From NCBI GenBank assembly GCA_009497875.2, contig CP032508.2, positions 124,001-188,000 on the forward strand: a DNA stretch of 64,000 bases, read 5' to 3'. The DNA comes from a gamma proteobacterium SS-5. Its GTDB lineage: Bacteria; Pseudomonadota; Gammaproteobacteria; Chromatiales; Chromatiaceae. Position 1 is the stretch's first letter; every line of letters begins with the position of its first letter. Position numbers and translations under genes: made by a program. This document shows positions 17,050 to 27,384 of the stretch, one piece after another. The notes under the pieces are model-generated. The model did no database searches, was not told the DNA's origin, and saw nothing but the letters and a program-made list of their open reading frames with translations.

Positions 17050-18120
17050 TCAATGGTCTTCTCCCGCGCCGGGGCGCCGCTGTGGTTCGGATGGGGTGTC
17101 TGAGTGGCGCTCAAGCCGCGCCTCCAGCTGTTTGATACGCCGCTCCAGCTGTTCCAGTCGGCGCAGTTGTGCCATGTTCTTCAGCCAGTCCTTGTTCGGC
17201 TGGGCCGGCAGGCTGCTGCTGTAGCTGCCCGGCTCCTTAAGCGAGCGGGTCACCAGGCTTTGGGCATTGACCTGTACCCCAGCGGCCAGCTCCAGGTGGC
17301 CGAGCACGGCCGTGGCACCGCCCAGGGTACAGTGGCGGCCGATGCGGGTGGATCCGGCGATACCGCTGCAGGCGGCAATGGCGCTGTGCTCGCCCAGCTC
17401 GACGTTGTGCGCGATCTGGATCAGGTTGTCCAGCTTGACCCCGTCGTGAATCCGCGTATCCCGCAGCGAGCCACGATCGATACAGGTGTTGGCACCGATC
17501 TCCACGTCATTGCCCAGCTGTACACCCCCCAGCTGGGGTACCTTGACCCAGCTGCCGGCGTCGTTGGCAAAGCCAAAGCCATCGGCCCCCAGCACGGCAC
17601 CGGGCTGGATCAGCACCCGCTCGCCCAACACCACCCCAGCCAACAGGGTGACCCGTGCCAACAGGCGGCAATCGGCACCGATCTGGCAGTTGGTGCCGAT
17701 GATGCAGCCCGGGCCTATGTCCACCCGCTCGCCCAGCACGGCACCGGACTCGATCACCGCCAGCGGGCCGACCCGCACCGACTCGGCCAGCCGGGCATCG
17801 GCCGCCACCACGGCGCTGGGATGCACCCCAGGCGAGCGCACAGGCTCGGGATACAGCAGGCCCGCTGCGCGGGCGTAGGTCAGGTAGGGGTTGTCTGAGA
17901 TCAGCGCGGCACAGGGGCAGTCCGCCAGCCAATCCTGGCGCAACACCACCGCCGAGGCCTGGGTCTCGGCCAAATGACGCCGGTATTTGCGGTTGGCCAG
18001 AAAGCTCAGGGCACCGGGCTCGGCGTCCTCCAGGGGGGCAATCCGATCAATCGGGGTGGCCGGATCGCCGCTATGGCCGACACCCAGCGCCGATGCCAGT
18101 TGTTGCAGGGAATAGCGCAA
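17050..18120 (-). CDS. lpxD: UDP-3-O-acylglucosamine N-acyltransferase
   Basis: A 356-residue beta-helix acyltransferase, third step of lipid A synthesis. The N-terminal uridine-binding domain ([14 protein letters not shown]) is followed by hexapeptide repeats from about residue 100 to 300. The catalytic His lies in [17 protein letters not shown]. The C-terminal part is a charged helix ([16 protein letters not shown]) longer than minimal, as in many LpxD. The start of skp lies just upstream in the same operon, with 15 bases between. Confidence 0.97.
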   Translation of the reverse strand: MRYSLQQLASALGVGHSGDPATPIDRIAPLEDAEPGALSFLANRKYRRHLAETQASAVVLRQDWLADCPCAALISDNPYLTYARAAGLLYPEPVRSPGVHPSAVVAADARLAESVRVGPLAVIESGAVLGERVDIGPGCIIGTNCQIGADCRLLARVTLLAGVVLGERVLIQPGAVLGADGFGFANDAGSWVKVPQLGGVQLGNDVEIGANTCIDRGSLRDTRIHDGVKLDNLIQIAHNVELGEHSAIAACSGIAGSTRIGRHCTLGGATAVLGHLELAAGVQVNAQSLVTRSLKEPGSYSSSLPAQPNKDWLKNMAQLRRLEQLERRIKQLEARLERHSDTPSEPQRRPGAGEDH

Positions 18121-18135
18121 GCCAGGCCGTCCGGA

Positions 18136-18636
18136 TCAGTTCGCCCCCAGCTCCTTGAGGATCTTATCGGTCAGGTCGATGCGCTCGCTGAAAAAGACCA
18201 CGCCGTCCTCCACCACCAGGTCAAATTCATTGGCCTTGGCGTATTCGCGGATGGTCTCGCCGATCCTCATGCGCAGGCGGTTGGACTCCTCGTTGCGGCG
18301 CAGGTTGAAGTCCTCGCGGAAGGCGGCACGGTCGTTGTTCAGCTTGCGGGTGCGCGAGAGTATGTCTTTCTCCAGCCGACCACGCTCTTCTGCATCCATG
18401 CCGGGGCCGTCCTTCAACAGCTTCTGCTCCAGCTCTTGCAGGCGTTTCTGCTTGGCCACCAGGTCGCTCTCGCGGGACTTGAACTCGTTTTGCAGCAGCA
18501 GTCGGGCCTCTTCGTACTGGGGCGAGTTTTCGACGATCTTGGCCGAGTTGACAAAGCCGATCTTCAGCTCCTGGGCGACAAGCCAGGTCGAGCACAGCAG
18601 CAGGCCAAGGGCCAGCAAGGGGCGGGAAAAACGCAT
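18136..18636 (-). CDS. skp: Periplasmic chaperone Skp/OmpH
   Basis: A 166-residue secreted chaperone that holds unfolded outer-membrane proteins for the Bam complex. A signal peptide (RPLLALGLLLCSTWLVAQ) is followed by the start of the mature fold (LKIGFVNSAKIVENSPQ). A long coiled-coil arm (KSRESDLVAKQKRLQELEQ region) comes next, and the C-terminal strand FDLVVEDGVVFFSERIDLT completes the body. ATG 18636 has GGAGG nine bases upstream; TTG 18639 is the only rival. It lies directly downstream of bamA. Confidence 0.96.
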   Translation of the reverse strand: MRFSRPLLALGLLLCSTWLVAQELKIGFVNSAKIVENSPQYEEARLLLQNEFKSRESDLVAKQKRLQELEQKLLKDGPGMDAEERGRLEKDILSRTRKLNNDRAAFREDFNLRRNEESNRLRMRIGETIREYAKANEFDLVVEDGVVFFSERIDLTDKILKELGAN

Positions 18637-18664
18637 CAATTTACACCTCCGGTACGGGCAGGAT

Positions 18665-20965
18665 TCAGAAGGCCGAGCCCAGGGTGAACTGGAAGCGCTG
18701 CTCCTTGTCGCCGGGCTCGCTGACGATGGGCTCGGCCAGGCTCAGGCCGAGCGGACCCACGGGCGATAGCCAGACCATGGCCAGACCGGCCGAGGCGCGC
18801 AGGTCGTCGGCATCGAATTCGTTGCTGTCGTCAAATACATTGCCCACGTCGATGAAGGCGCTGAAGCGCACGCTCTGGCCCACCAGGTCGAACGGCGGCG
18901 GGAAGTACAGCTCGATATTGCCGACGGTCTTCAGTGAGCCGCCGATGGGGTCGGTGGAGGCCCCGGTGCCCAGAGGCCCCAGGGTGTTGTCCTCGAACCC
19001 GCGCACGCTCTTGGGACCACCGGCGAAGAAGTTTTCATAGAAGGGCAGCTCGGTGGTGTCGCCGTAGCTGTCGCCATAGCCTATGTCCAGCTTCAGACCC
19101 AGGGTCAGGCCGTCCTCGATGATGGGGAAGTAACGCTGATGCCGGTAGCCGAGCTTGTAGTACTCCAGGTCGCTGCCGGGCAGGGTGAATTCACCGTACA
19201 GGCTCTGCTTGCCGCCCCGGGTGGGGAAGAAGCTGTGGTTAGTGGAGTTGTGGCTCCAGTTCAGCGAGACCTTGTAGTTGAGGAAATCATTGCCGTTCTG
19301 GGCAACGAAGTCGGTGATCTCGTTGGGCACCACGCTGCCCAGCTTGAAGTCGATGCTTTCTATGTCAAAGGCCAGGCCGATCTTGTCGGTCTCGTTCACC
19401 GGTATGGCGAAGTTCACCCCGATCACCCCGGTATCGGTGACGTAGTCGGCGGTGCCGGCCTCGTCGAAGTCGGTGGAGCGGTACATCAGATTGAAGCCAC
19501 GGCCGACGCCATCCACGGTGTAATAGGGGTTGAAGTAGGACAGCTGATAGTGGGTGTTGACATCACTGGTGTTGAAGGCAAAGCCGACCTTCTTGCCGGT
19601 GCCCAGGAAGTTGGCCTGGTTGATACTGGTGCTGAAGATCACCCCCTCGGACTGGGAGTAGCCCAGGCCGGCCATGATCGAGCCCGAGGCCTTTTCCTTG
19701 ACGCTGACGTCTATGTCCACCTGATCGGCGGAGCCGGGTACGGGCCGGGTCTGCAGGTTGACGTCTTCAAAATAGCCCAGGCGCTGCAGGCGGTCCTTGG
19801 ACAGCTTGACCTTGGAGGCGGAGAACCAGGCCGATTCCATCTGGCGGAACTCGCGCCGCAGCACCTCGTCACGGGTGCGGGTGTTGCCCTTCATGCTGAT
19901 GCGGCGCACATAGACGCGCTTGCCGGGATCGACAAAGAAGGTCAGGGCGACCTGCTTCTGTTCGCTGTTGATATCGGGGATGGTGTTGACGTTGGCGAAG
20001 GCATAGCCGCTATCGCCCAGGAGTTCGCTGATACGCTCGGCGCTCTTGAGCACCTTCTTGCGGTTGAACACCTCGCCCCGGCTGATATCGATCAGGGGGT
20101 AGAACTCCTCCGGGTCCACCACCAGATTGCCGGCCAGACGCAGGTCGTTGATGGTGAAGACATCGCCCTCGCGGATGTTGACGGTGACGTAGATGTCCTT
20201 CTTGTCCGGCGAGATGGTCACCTGGGTGGAGTCGATGCGGAAGTTGATGAAGCCCCGGTCCAGGTAGAAGGACTTGAGGGTCTCCAGATCACCCGCCAGC
20301 TTCTGCCGGGAGTACTGGTCCTCCTTGGTGAAAGAGGACAGCCAGCTGCCATTGGATAGCTGCATCAGGTCCAGCAGGTCGTCCTCGTCGAAGGCCTGGT
20401 TGCCAACGATGTTGATCTGCTTGATGCGCGCCGATTCACCCTCGGAGATGCGGATACTTACCGCCACCCGATTGCGCTCCAGGGGGGTGACATCGGACTC
20501 CAGGGTCATGGCGTACTTGCCCAGGCTGAAGTACTGGCGGTTGAGTTCACGCTCGATCCGATCCAGCACCGAACGGCTGAACACTCGGCCCTCGGCCAGG
20601 CCTATGTCCTTCAGGCCCTGCAGCAGGGGCTCCTTTTCGATGCTCTTGTTGCCGGAGATGCTGATCTTGGCAATTGCCGGGCGCTCCTGCACGCTGACCA
20701 CCAGCACATTGCCCTCGCGCTCCAGGCGCACGTCCTTGAAGAAGCCGGTGCGATAGAGGGAGCGGATCACCTCGCCGGTCATATCGGGGGCAATGGTCTC
20801 GCCGATCTGCACCGGCAGATAGTTGAACACGGTACCGGCGGAGATGCGTTGCAGGCCCTCAACCCGAATATCCTCCACTTTGAAGCTCTGAGCCGCAGCG
20901 CTCAGGGCAAAACCCAGCAGAAACAGGGCGGTGACAAGTCGCGGAAGCTGTGCAGAAAGGCCCAT
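18665..20965 (-). CDS. bamA: Outer membrane protein assembly factor BamA
   Basis: A 766-residue Omp85 protein, the core of the outer-membrane insertion machine. A signal peptide ending ALSAAAQS is followed by five POTRA domains (about residues 25-420) and a C-terminal 16-strand barrel that ends in Phe. The lid-locking loop motif VRGFEDNTLGP (VRGF) is present. The start is taken at ATG 20965; a GTG at 20971 is alternative. It is read with skp, lpxD, fabZ and lpxA. A 209-base gap separates it from rseP, so it may have its own promoter. Confidence 0.97.
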   Translation of the reverse strand: MGLSAQLPRLVTALFLLGFALSAAAQSFKVEDIRVEGLQRISAGTVFNYLPVQIGETIAPDMTGEVIRSLYRTGFFKDVRLEREGNVLVVSVQERPAIAKISISGNKSIEKEPLLQGLKDIGLAEGRVFSRSVLDRIERELNRQYFSLGKYAMTLESDVTPLERNRVAVSIRISEGESARIKQINIVGNQAFDEDDLLDLMQLSNGSWLSSFTKEDQYSRQKLAGDLETLKSFYLDRGFINFRIDSTQVTISPDKKDIYVTVNIREGDVFTINDLRLAGNLVVDPEEFYPLIDISRGEVFNRKKVLKSAERISELLGDSGYAFANVNTIPDINSEQKQVALTFFVDPGKRVYVRRISMKGNTRTRDEVLRREFRQMESAWFSASKVKLSKDRLQRLGYFEDVNLQTRPVPGSADQVDIDVSVKEKASGSIMAGLGYSQSEGVIFSTSINQANFLGTGKKVGFAFNTSDVNTHYQLSYFNPYYTVDGVGRGFNLMYRSTDFDEAGTADYVTDTGVIGVNFAIPVNETDKIGLAFDIESIDFKLGSVVPNEITDFVAQNGNDFLNYKVSLNWSHNSTNHSFFPTRGGKQSLYGEFTLPGSDLEYYKLGYRHQRYFPIIEDGLTLGLKLDIGYGDSYGDTTELPFYENFFAGGPKSVRGFEDNTLGPLGTGASTDPIGGSLKTVGNIELYFPPPFDLVGQSVRFSAFIDVGNVFDDSNEFDADDLRASAGLAMVWLSPVGPLGLSLAEPIVSEPGDKEQRFQFTLGSAF

Positions 20966-21174
20966 AATCACTCAATCCAGGTTGGTTTTGGCCGGCACCT
21001 CCGCATTGGGCGGCAACCGGGTGGGGAATGAACAGAATTGGGGCCGATTATAGGGGGGAAAGGGGAGGATGAGAAGCGCTAAAAGCCAGCACCCGGTCAG
21101 GTAATATCTTTATATTTCAATCAATTAGAATGAAGACAAGTTGATAAATCACATTAACTAGCGGCCTTTAGCTC

Positions 21175-22530
21175 CTATTTTAGAAGCCGAATAATATCCA
21201 CGTAGAAGGCCAGTATCATCAATGAAAAAAGAAGCCCCAGACCCAGCCGCTGGGTCTGCTCCAGGGCCTGATCGCTGAGGGGCTTGCCGCGCAGGGCCTC
21301 GATCAGGATATAGACCAGATGACCGCCGTCCAGCACCGGCACCGGCAGCAGGTTGAGCACCGCCAGGCTGACGCTGACCAGGGCGAGGAACTTGAGAAAG
21401 GGGATGAAGCCGTAATCGGCGGTGCGCCCGGCGGTCTGGGCGATGCTGATGGGGCCGCTGAGGTTGTGTACCGAGGCCTCGCCGCTGAGCATCTTGCCCA
21501 TCACCCTGAGGGTCAACAGGGACAGGTTGGCGGTCTTCTCCAGGGACAGCCACAGCGCGGTGATGGGGTCATAGCGCACCAGGCTGCGCATACGCTCGAA
21601 ATGTCCCTCGGGCAGATAGACCCCGGCCCCGACCCGGCCGATGCGCTGGCCGTTGCGCTCCAGCACGCCCACCTGCAGCGGGATCTGAAGCTCACTGCCG
21701 GCGCGTTCCACCAGCAGGTCCATGGGGCTGTCCGGATTGGCGCGGATGCGCTCCACCCAGTCACTCCAGGAGCGCACCGGCTCGCCGTTGGAGCTGAGCA
21801 CCCGATCCCCCGCTTGCAGGCCGGCCCGCTCGGCCGCCTCGCCCGCCACCAGATCGCCGATCACCGCCGGCAGACCCATGGGCTCCAGGCCCAGCTGTTC
21901 GAAGATATCCTTGTCCTCCCGCACCAGCTGGGCCAGGGCCTGACCGGGCAGTTGCAGGGCCACCCGGTCACCCTGTTCGGTGCGCACCTGCACCGGCACA
22001 TCCACGCCCTCCACGGCGGCATCGAGCAGGGCATAGAGGGCCTGCTCCCAGCTGGCCACTTCCCGCTCGCCGATCTGCACCAGCTCATCGCCATAGCCAA
22101 AGCCCGCCTGCTCCGCTACCGATTGAGGGGCAATATAGCCCACCAGGGGTTTGACCCCGGCATCACCCAGGGTGAACACCAACCACCAGGCCAGGATGGC
22201 AAAGATGAAATTGAACAGGGGTCCGGCCACCACGATAAAGGCTCGCGCCGCCTTGCCCTGGTTATTGAAGGCCAGGTGCCGCTCGGCCGGGTCCACCTCG
22301 GCCTCGCGCTCGTCCAGCATCTTTACATAGCCCCCCAGGGGGATGGCCGCCAGCACATACTCCACCCCATCCTTGCCGCGACGGCACAGCAGCGGCTTGC
22401 CAAAGCCCACGGAGAAGCGCAATACCTTGACCCCCATGCGCCGCGCCGCCCAGAAATGGCCGTACTCATGCACAGTGACCAGGATGCCGATGGCAAGGAT
22501 GAAGGAGAGGAGGCTGGTGATGAAGTCCAT
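21175..22530 (-). CDS. rseP: Site-2 membrane protease RseP
   Basis: A 451-residue intramembrane zinc protease that cuts anti-sigma factors in the envelope stress pathway. The zinc site HEYGH is at residues 21-25 in the first membrane segment, and the third ligand is in LLPVPVLDGGHL near the C-terminus. Two PDZ regions lie between (around APQSVAEQAGFGYGD and AGEAAERAGLQAGDR). Four membrane segments are visible. The start is ATG 22530; codons upstream in this frame belong to the vapC remnant and repeat DNA. Confidence 0.96.
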   Translation of the reverse strand: MDFITSLLSFILAIGILVTVHEYGHFWAARRMGVKVLRFSVGFGKPLLCRRGKDGVEYVLAAIPLGGYVKMLDEREAEVDPAERHLAFNNQGKAARAFIVVAGPLFNFIFAILAWWLVFTLGDAGVKPLVGYIAPQSVAEQAGFGYGDELVQIGEREVASWEQALYALLDAAVEGVDVPVQVRTEQGDRVALQLPGQALAQLVREDKDIFEQLGLEPMGLPAVIGDLVAGEAAERAGLQAGDRVLSSNGEPVRSWSDWVERIRANPDSPMDLLVERAGSELQIPLQVGVLERNGQRIGRVGAGVYLPEGHFERMRSLVRYDPITALWLSLEKTANLSLLTLRVMGKMLSGEASVHNLSGPISIAQTAGRTADYGFIPFLKFLALVSVSLAVLNLLPVPVLDGGHLVYILIEALRGKPLSDQALEQTQRLGLGLLFSLMILAFYVDIIRLLK

Positions 22531-22532
22531 GT

Positions 22533-22667
22533 TTAGCTTTGGATAAAAGTTTGAAGTTCGAAGGGTGAAGTTTGAAGTGAACTGGCCTGCGGCCGTTTTC
22601 CAAGACTGCCCGCAGGGCTCATTCCTTGACGTAGCTCGGAAATCACATTGGTATCGAGCAGGTACAT
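22533..22667 (-). pseudogene. Truncated VapC-type PIN toxin
   Basis: A 44-codon frame starting MYLLDTNVISELRQG, the unmistakable N-terminus of a PIN-domain ribonuclease with its first acidic residue in LLDTN. After about 15 residues it changes to unrelated sequence coded by repeat-like DNA (GCCCGCAGGGCTCATT, also at 23040-23055) and stops. The rest of the PIN domain and its other acidic residues are gone, so it cannot be active. Seven bases separate it from the end of the Phd-type antitoxin gene. Confidence 0.85.
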
Positions 22668-22673
22668 GGCCCC

Positions 22674-22934
22674 TCAAGCAAAATCAGCAGGCTTGAAACC
22701 CTTGCCATCCAACCGGGGAGGCTCAAATTCGACCTCACCACAGGGGATTGCTGCCATGACTTGCATCAGGCTGAAGGGCTCAGACCCAGTCAGGCGATAG
22801 TAGTCATCAATCTTGAGCAGGGCATAGCTCGGCTGCCCATGATCCGTGACTATGACAGGCCCCTGGCTGGCAGCCTCCTTGAGGCTGGCCAAATCATGTG
22901 AGAAATCGTTAAGGTTCAGTATGGTAATGCCCAT
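22674..22934 (-). CDS. Phd/YefM-family antitoxin
   Basis: An 86-residue protein with the Phd/YefM fold. The N-terminus ILNLNDFSHDLASLKEAA and the segment GPVIVTDHGQPSYALLKIDDY are characteristic of the DNA-binding half. The C-terminal region would bind the toxin. The toxin gene beside it (22533-22667) is truncated, so this is now an orphan antitoxin. The pair sits as a foreign insert between dxr and rseP, where relatives have no gene. Confidence 0.9.
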   Translation of the reverse strand: MGITILNLNDFSHDLASLKEAASQGPVIVTDHGQPSYALLKIDDYYRLTGSEPFSLMQVMAAIPCGEVEFEPPRLDGKGFKPADFA

Positions 22935-23065
22935 GACTACACTCCTCCGGCTTCACCGGACTTCTCTCAAACCATCTCGGGAACTATCGAGCCCTGCAGC
23001 AATGCTGCCTGCAACCTTGTCTGCCAGTTTTATTAAACCGCCCGCAGGGCTCATTTTTTCAAACT

Positions 23066-24280
23066 TCAAACTTCAGTCTTCCCACTTGTTATGAGGGTTT
23101 CTGCCCTTTGTCGGCTTTCCCGATCCAGCTGCAATAATGCATCCAGGTCTTTGGCTGTCTGCTGGCCCATTTGTTCCATTACCTGCTGGATTATACGGGG
23201 TATGGTGCTGAAACCGAGGCGGTGGTCAAGAAAGGCGGCCACGGCCACCTCGTTGGCGGCGTTGAGCACGGCAGGGGTGCCGCCGCCCTGCTCTATGGCC
23301 GCGTAGGCCAGGCGCAGGCAGGGGAAGGCGGCGAAGTCCGGCGGCTGGAAATCCAGCCGGGCCACGGCAAACAGGTCCAGCGGCGCTACCCCCGAGGGGA
23401 TGCGCTCGGGCCAGGCCAGGGCGTGGGCGATGGGGGTGCGCATATCCGGGTTGCCCAGCTGGGCCAGCACCGAGCCGTCCACATACTGCACCAGGGAGTG
23501 GATCAGGCTCTGCGGGTGTACCACCACCTCGATCTGCTCCGGCCGGGCGTTGAACAGCCAGCAGGCCTCGATCAGCTCCAGGCCCTTGTTCATCAGGGTC
23601 GCCGAGTCCACCGAGATCTTCCGCCCCATGGCCCAATTGGGATGGGCGCAGGCCTGCTCCGGCGTCACCTGCTGCAACTGCTCGGCGCTCCAGCCGCGAA
23701 AGGGCCCGCCAGAGGCGGTAAGCAGAATGCGCTCCACACCCTGAGCGGCCAAGTCGCCAGTCAAACCACCAGCCAAACCGGCAGCGGTCTGGGGCAAACA
23801 CTGAAACACCGCGTTATGTTCGCTGTCGATGGGCAGCAGCTCGGCGCCCTGGCGGCGCGCCTCGTCCATGAACAGCTGGCCCGCCACCACCAGCGCCTCC
23901 TTGTTGGCCAGCAGCAGGCGCTTGCCCGTGCGCACCGCCGCCAGGGCGGGCAACAGACCAGCGGCACCGACAATGGCCGCCATGACGATGGGCGCATCGG
24001 CATGGGCGGCGATGAACTCCAGCCCGGCAGTACCCGCCAGTACCTCGATATCCTCACCGGCGAGGCGTGCGCGGAGCCGCTCGGCACAGGCCTCATCGGC
24101 CATCACCGCGTAGCGCGGGTGAAATTGACGGCACTGCTGCTCCAGCTTGTCCACCGCGCCATTGGCGCTGAGGGCAAATACCTGATAGCGCTGGGGATGA
24201 CGCGCCAGCACATCCAGGGTACTGACGCCGATGGAGCCGGTGGAGCCGAGCACGCAGACGCCCTGGGCTGGTGCGCTCAT
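23066..24280 (-). CDS. dxr: 1-deoxy-D-xylulose 5-phosphate reductoisomerase
   Basis: A 404-residue NADPH-dependent enzyme, the committed step of the MEP isoprenoid pathway. The nucleotide-binding loop is GSTGSIG near residue 12. Metal and substrate residues are in [13 protein letters not shown] and in [21 protein letters not shown]-terminal helical domain follows. ATG 24280 overlaps the cdsA stop as ATGA. The last codons run into repeat-like DNA (CAAACTTCAAACTTC), but the protein length is normal. Confidence 0.97.
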   Translation of the reverse strand: MSAPAQGVCVLGSTGSIGVSTLDVLARHPQRYQVFALSANGAVDKLEQQCRQFHPRYAVMADEACAERLRARLAGEDIEVLAGTAGLEFIAAHADAPIVMAAIVGAAGLLPALAAVRTGKRLLLANKEALVVAGQLFMDEARRQGAELLPIDSEHNAVFQCLPQTAAGLAGGLTGDLAAQGVERILLTASGGPFRGWSAEQLQQVTPEQACAHPNWAMGRKISVDSATLMNKGLELIEACWLFNARPEQIEVVVHPQSLIHSLVQYVDGSVLAQLGNPDMRTPIAHALAWPERIPSGVAPLDLFAVARLDFQPPDFAAFPCLRLAYAAIEQGGGTPAVLNAANEVAVAAFLDHRLGFSTIPRIIQQVMEQMGQQTAKDLDALLQLDRESRQRAETLITSGKTEV

Positions 24281-25095
24281 GCCGCCCCCAGCAGATTCAG
24301 GCCGAACAGGAACAGGGGCAGGGCTGCGGTCAGGCTATCGATGCGATCCAGCACGCCGCCGTGGCCCGGCAGCAGCCGGCCGCTGTCCTTGACCCCACGG
24401 CGGCGCTTGAGCAGGCTCTCGAACAGGTCACCGACAATGGAGAACAAACCACTGACCAGGCAAAGCAGCAACAGCGCCGCCAGATTGCCCGGCACCGGTG
24501 CCCACCAGGACAACAGCAGACCGGCCAGCAGCAGGCCGACCATGGCCCCCTGGACCCCCTCCCAGGTCTTGCCCGGACTGATCCCAGGGGCCAGCTTGGT
24601 CTTGCCGAAGCGACGTCCGGCGAAATAGGCACCACTATCGGCCAGCCAGATCATCACCAGTACAAACAGCAACAGACCCGGCCCGGCCTCGCGGCTGTGC
24701 AGTTCCACCATGGCCAGCCAGGCCGGGGTCAGCACCAGTAATCCGGCCAGGGCAGTGGGCCAGGAAGGGCCGGACTGACTTGTGGTCTGGCGATGCCGCC
24801 GCTGCCAGAGGAGGCCCAGCACCAGCAGCCACCAGAGGCTGGCGGCGAGAAAGATCGGCGCGCTGAGGCCCTCGCGCCTGAGCCATTCGGCGGCCACCAT
24901 GAGCAGGGTCAGCGCCACCAGAAACAAGGAACGCCCCACCGGTGAGGCAAAACCGCTCAGCCTGGCCCATTCCTGCGCCCCAATCAGCACCACCAGCCCC
25001 AGCAGCAGGGCCAGTGTCGGGGTCGGGGCCAGCAGTACCAGGGCGACCACGGCCGGCACCAGGATCAGGGCGGTGATGAGGCGTTGTTTCAGCAC
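24277..25095 (-). CDS. cdsA: Phosphatidate cytidylyltransferase
   Basis: A 272-residue inner-membrane enzyme making CDP-diacylglycerol from CTP and phosphatidic acid. Many membrane segments are evident, and the C-terminal CDS signature region [18 protein letters not shown] and [13 protein letters not shown] is intact. It starts with GTG at 25095 and overlaps the end of uppS by seven bases. Its product feeds PssA, encoded at 34.9 kb. Confidence 0.96.
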   Translation of the reverse strand: MLKQRLITALILVPAVVALVLLAPTPTLALLLGLVVLIGAQEWARLSGFASPVGRSLFLVALTLLMVAAEWLRREGLSAPIFLAASLWWLLVLGLLWQRRHRQTTSQSGPSWPTALAGLLVLTPAWLAMVELHSREAGPGLLLFVLVMIWLADSGAYFAGRRFGKTKLAPGISPGKTWEGVQGAMVGLLLAGLLLSWWAPVPGNLAALLLLCLVSGLFSIVGDLFESLLKRRRGVKDSGRLLPGHGGVLDRIDSLTAALPLFLFGLNLLGAA

Positions 25096-25832
25096 GGGTC
25101 GGTCTCCTGCACCTGCTCGCCGGTCTTGCCGAAGCGGCGCTGGCGACCGGCGTAATCCGCCAGGGCCTGATCCAGCGCCTCAGGGCCAAACTCGGGCCAG
25201 AGCAGGGGGGAGAAATAGAGCTCGGCATAGGCCGATTGCCAGAGGAGGAAATTGCTCATGCGCTGCTCGCCGCCGGTACGGATGAACAGATCGGGGTCGG
25301 GCTGGTCGGCGAAGCTCAGCTGCTGGCCGAGACAGGCCTCGTCGATCTGCTCGGGTTGCAGCTCACCGGCCTGGACCTGAACGGCCAGGGCGCGGCAGGC
25401 CTGCAGCAGGTCCCAGCGACCACCGTAGTTGGCCGCCACCTGCAGCAGCAGGCCGGTAGAAGGAGCGGTGATCGCCTCGGCCTCGGCCATCTGCCGCACC
25501 AGGCGCTCGGGGAAGGCGCTGCGCTCACCGATCAGGCGCAGGCGCACATTGTTATCGCGCAACTGCGGTGCCTCGCGGCGCAGGGCCTCGGTGAGCAGTT
25601 GCAGCAACAGATTGACCTCGCCCTTGGGGCGGTTCCAGTTCTCGCTGCTGAAGGCGAACACGGTCAGCACCTGGATGCCACGGCGGGCACTGTGACCGAC
25701 GATCTGGCGCAGATTCTCATAGCCGGCGCGATGGCCCTTATGCCGCGCCTGGCCCCGAGCCTTGGCCCAGCGGCCGTTGCCGTCCATGACCAGGGCGATG
25801 TGGCGGGGCAAGGCGGCGGAGGTCATGGGCAT
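25089..25832 (-). CDS. uppS: Undecaprenyl diphosphate synthase
   Basis: A 247-residue cis-prenyltransferase that makes the lipid carrier for peptidoglycan. The catalytic Asp is in ALVMDGNGRWAK. Further family marks are GHRAGYENLRQIV, FAFSSENWNRP and the C-terminal DLFIRTGGEQRMSNFLLWQ. ATG 25832 and ATG 25826 are both possible starts. A short CGCAGAG-type repeat lies just upstream, separating it from frr by 160 bases. Confidence 0.97.
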   Translation of the reverse strand: MPMTSAALPRHIALVMDGNGRWAKARGQARHKGHRAGYENLRQIVGHSARRGIQVLTVFAFSSENWNRPKGEVNLLLQLLTEALRREAPQLRDNNVRLRLIGERSAFPERLVRQMAEAEAITAPSTGLLLQVAANYGGRWDLLQACRALAVQVQAGELQPEQIDEACLGQQLSFADQPDPDLFIRTGGEQRMSNFLLWQSAYAELYFSPLLWPEFGPEALDQALADYAGRQRRFGKTGEQVQETDPC

Positions 25833-25869
25833 GTCAACCTAACCTGGCGCAGCCGGAATCGGAATAGGG

Positions 25870-25906
25870 ACGCAGAGAACGCAAAGGAGCGCTGAGATCG
25901 CAGAGT
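25870..25906. repeat. Short CGCAGAG-type array, copy b
   Basis: Degenerate units CGCAGAG, CGCAAAGG, CGCTGAG and CGCAGAG in a row, just upstream of uppS. Confidence 0.6.
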
Positions 25907-25992
25907 AAATAAATGAGCTGGGTAAAAAGCCGGGAAGGACGAGCCCGAAATATGCATCTGTGAAACCTGCGATTTAGGGCCTTAAACCCGCT

Positions 25993-26550
25993 TCAAACCG
26001 CCATCAGGTCCTCTTCCTTCTTCGCCAATACCTCGTCGATTTCCTTGACGTATTGGTCGGTGAGCTTTTGGATCAGGTCCTGGCCGCGGTGCTCGTCATC
26101 CTCGGAGATGAGCTTTTCCTTCACCGCCGTCTTCAATTCGTTGTTGCCGTCGCGGCGGATGTTGCGCACCGCCACCCGGGCCTGTTCCGCCTCGGCACGG
26201 ACCACCTTGACCAGGTCGCGGCGGCGTTCTTCCGTCAGTGGCGGCATGGGTACGCGGATCACCACCCCGGCGCTGTTCGGGTTGAGCCCCAGGTCGGACT
26301 CCATGATGGCCTTTTCCACCGCCTTGACCATTGATTGTTCCCAGGGCTGGATGGACAGGGTGCGGGCGTCCTCGACGCTGACATTGGCCACCTGATTGAG
26401 CGGCGTCGGCGTGCCGTAGTAGGACACCTTGATGTGGTCCAGCAGGCTGGGGTGGGCACGGCCAGTGCGCACCTTGGTCAGTTCCACCTTGAGCGCCTCG
26501 ACGCTCTTGGCCATGCGCTCGGTCACGTCTTTTTTGATATCGTCGATCAT
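25993..26550 (-). CDS. frr: Ribosome recycling factor
   Basis: A 185-residue two-domain protein that splits post-termination ribosomes with EF-G. The family start [20 protein letters not shown], the segment [14 protein letters not shown] and the C-terminal helix with VRNIRRDGN are all present, and the length is exact. One base separates it from pyrH, so the two genes are cotranscribed. Confidence 0.98.
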   Translation of the reverse strand: MIDDIKKDVTERMAKSVEALKVELTKVRTGRAHPSLLDHIKVSYYGTPTPLNQVANVSVEDARTLSIQPWEQSMVKAVEKAIMESDLGLNPNSAGVVIRVPMPPLTEERRRDLVKVVRAEAEQARVAVRNIRRDGNNELKTAVKEKLISEDDEHRGQDLIQKLTDQYVKEIDEVLAKKEEDLMAV

Positions 26551-26551
26551 C

Positions 26552-27274
26552 TCATGCTCCAGAATGCACCAAAGAGCCCACTGCCTCGCCCTGCACGGCG
26601 CGCAGGATGGCCTTCGGCTCTTGAATATTCATTACCTGCAAGGGCAACCCCTGATCCCGGCAGAGGACGATGGCGGCGGTGTCCATCACCGCCAGCTTCT
26701 CCGCCAGTACCTGATCATAACTCAGACTGGGATAGAAGCGGGCATCGGCTACCTGCATCGGATCGGCCGAGTAGATGCCGTTGACCTTGGTGGCCTTGAT
26801 CAGCAGCTGGGCCTGGATCTCGATGGCGCGCAGACTGGCGGCCGAGTCGGTGGTGAAGAAGGGATTGCCGGTACCGGCGGCAAACAGGGCCACCTGCCCG
26901 GCCTCAAGCAGCTGCATGGCGCGGCGCTTGCTGTAGCTGTCACAGACGCTGTCCATGGGGATTGCCGAGAGGGTGCTGGCGGCGATGCCGGCCTTTTCCA
27001 GGGCATCCTGCATGGCCAGGGCGTTCATCACCGTGGCCAGCATGCCCATCTGATCGCCGCGCACCCGGTCCAGGCCGCCCTCGGCCAGGCCCGCGCCACG
27101 GAAGATGTTGCCGCCGCCGATCACCAGCCCGACCTGCACCCCAGCGGCCACCAGCTCGCCGATATCCGCTGCCAGACGCCGCAGCATGGCCGGATCTATA
27201 CCAAAATCACCGCTGCCCATCAGGGCCTCACCACTGAGCTTCAGCAGGATGCGTTGGTATTTGATCGCGCTCAT
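26552..27274 (-). CDS. pyrH: UMP kinase
   Basis: A 240-residue amino-acid-kinase-fold enzyme that phosphorylates UMP to UDP. Family motifs are [24 protein letters not shown] and the C-terminal [13 protein letters not shown]. Its place between tsf and frr is the conserved order. The 110-base gap to tsf holds direct CTGGCGGC repeats and the hairpin GGCGGCCGAAAGCCGCC at the tsf stop codon. Confidence 0.98.
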   Translation of the reverse strand: MSAIKYQRILLKLSGEALMGSGDFGIDPAMLRRLAADIGELVAAGVQVGLVIGGGNIFRGAGLAEGGLDRVRGDQMGMLATVMNALAMQDALEKAGIAASTLSAIPMDSVCDSYSKRRAMQLLEAGQVALFAAGTGNPFFTTDSAASLRAIEIQAQLLIKATKVNGIYSADPMQVADARFYPSLSYDQVLAEKLAVMDTAAIVLCRDQGLPLQVMNIQEPKAILRAVQGEAVGSLVHSGA

Positions 27275-27384
27275 TGGGTGTTGCCTTTGTTGTTGGAGCC
27301 GCCAGCTGTCAGCCTTCAGCCTTCAGCTTAGAGTGAAGCTGGCGGCTGGCCGCTGGCGGCTGACCGCTGGCGGCCGAAAGCCGC

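Noticed and set aside
22608-23055. GCCCGCAGGGCTCATT direct repeats as attachment sites of an integrated element
   Set aside because: Only 16 bases, with no integrase or tRNA nearby; more simply a short dispersed repeat involved in loss of vapC.
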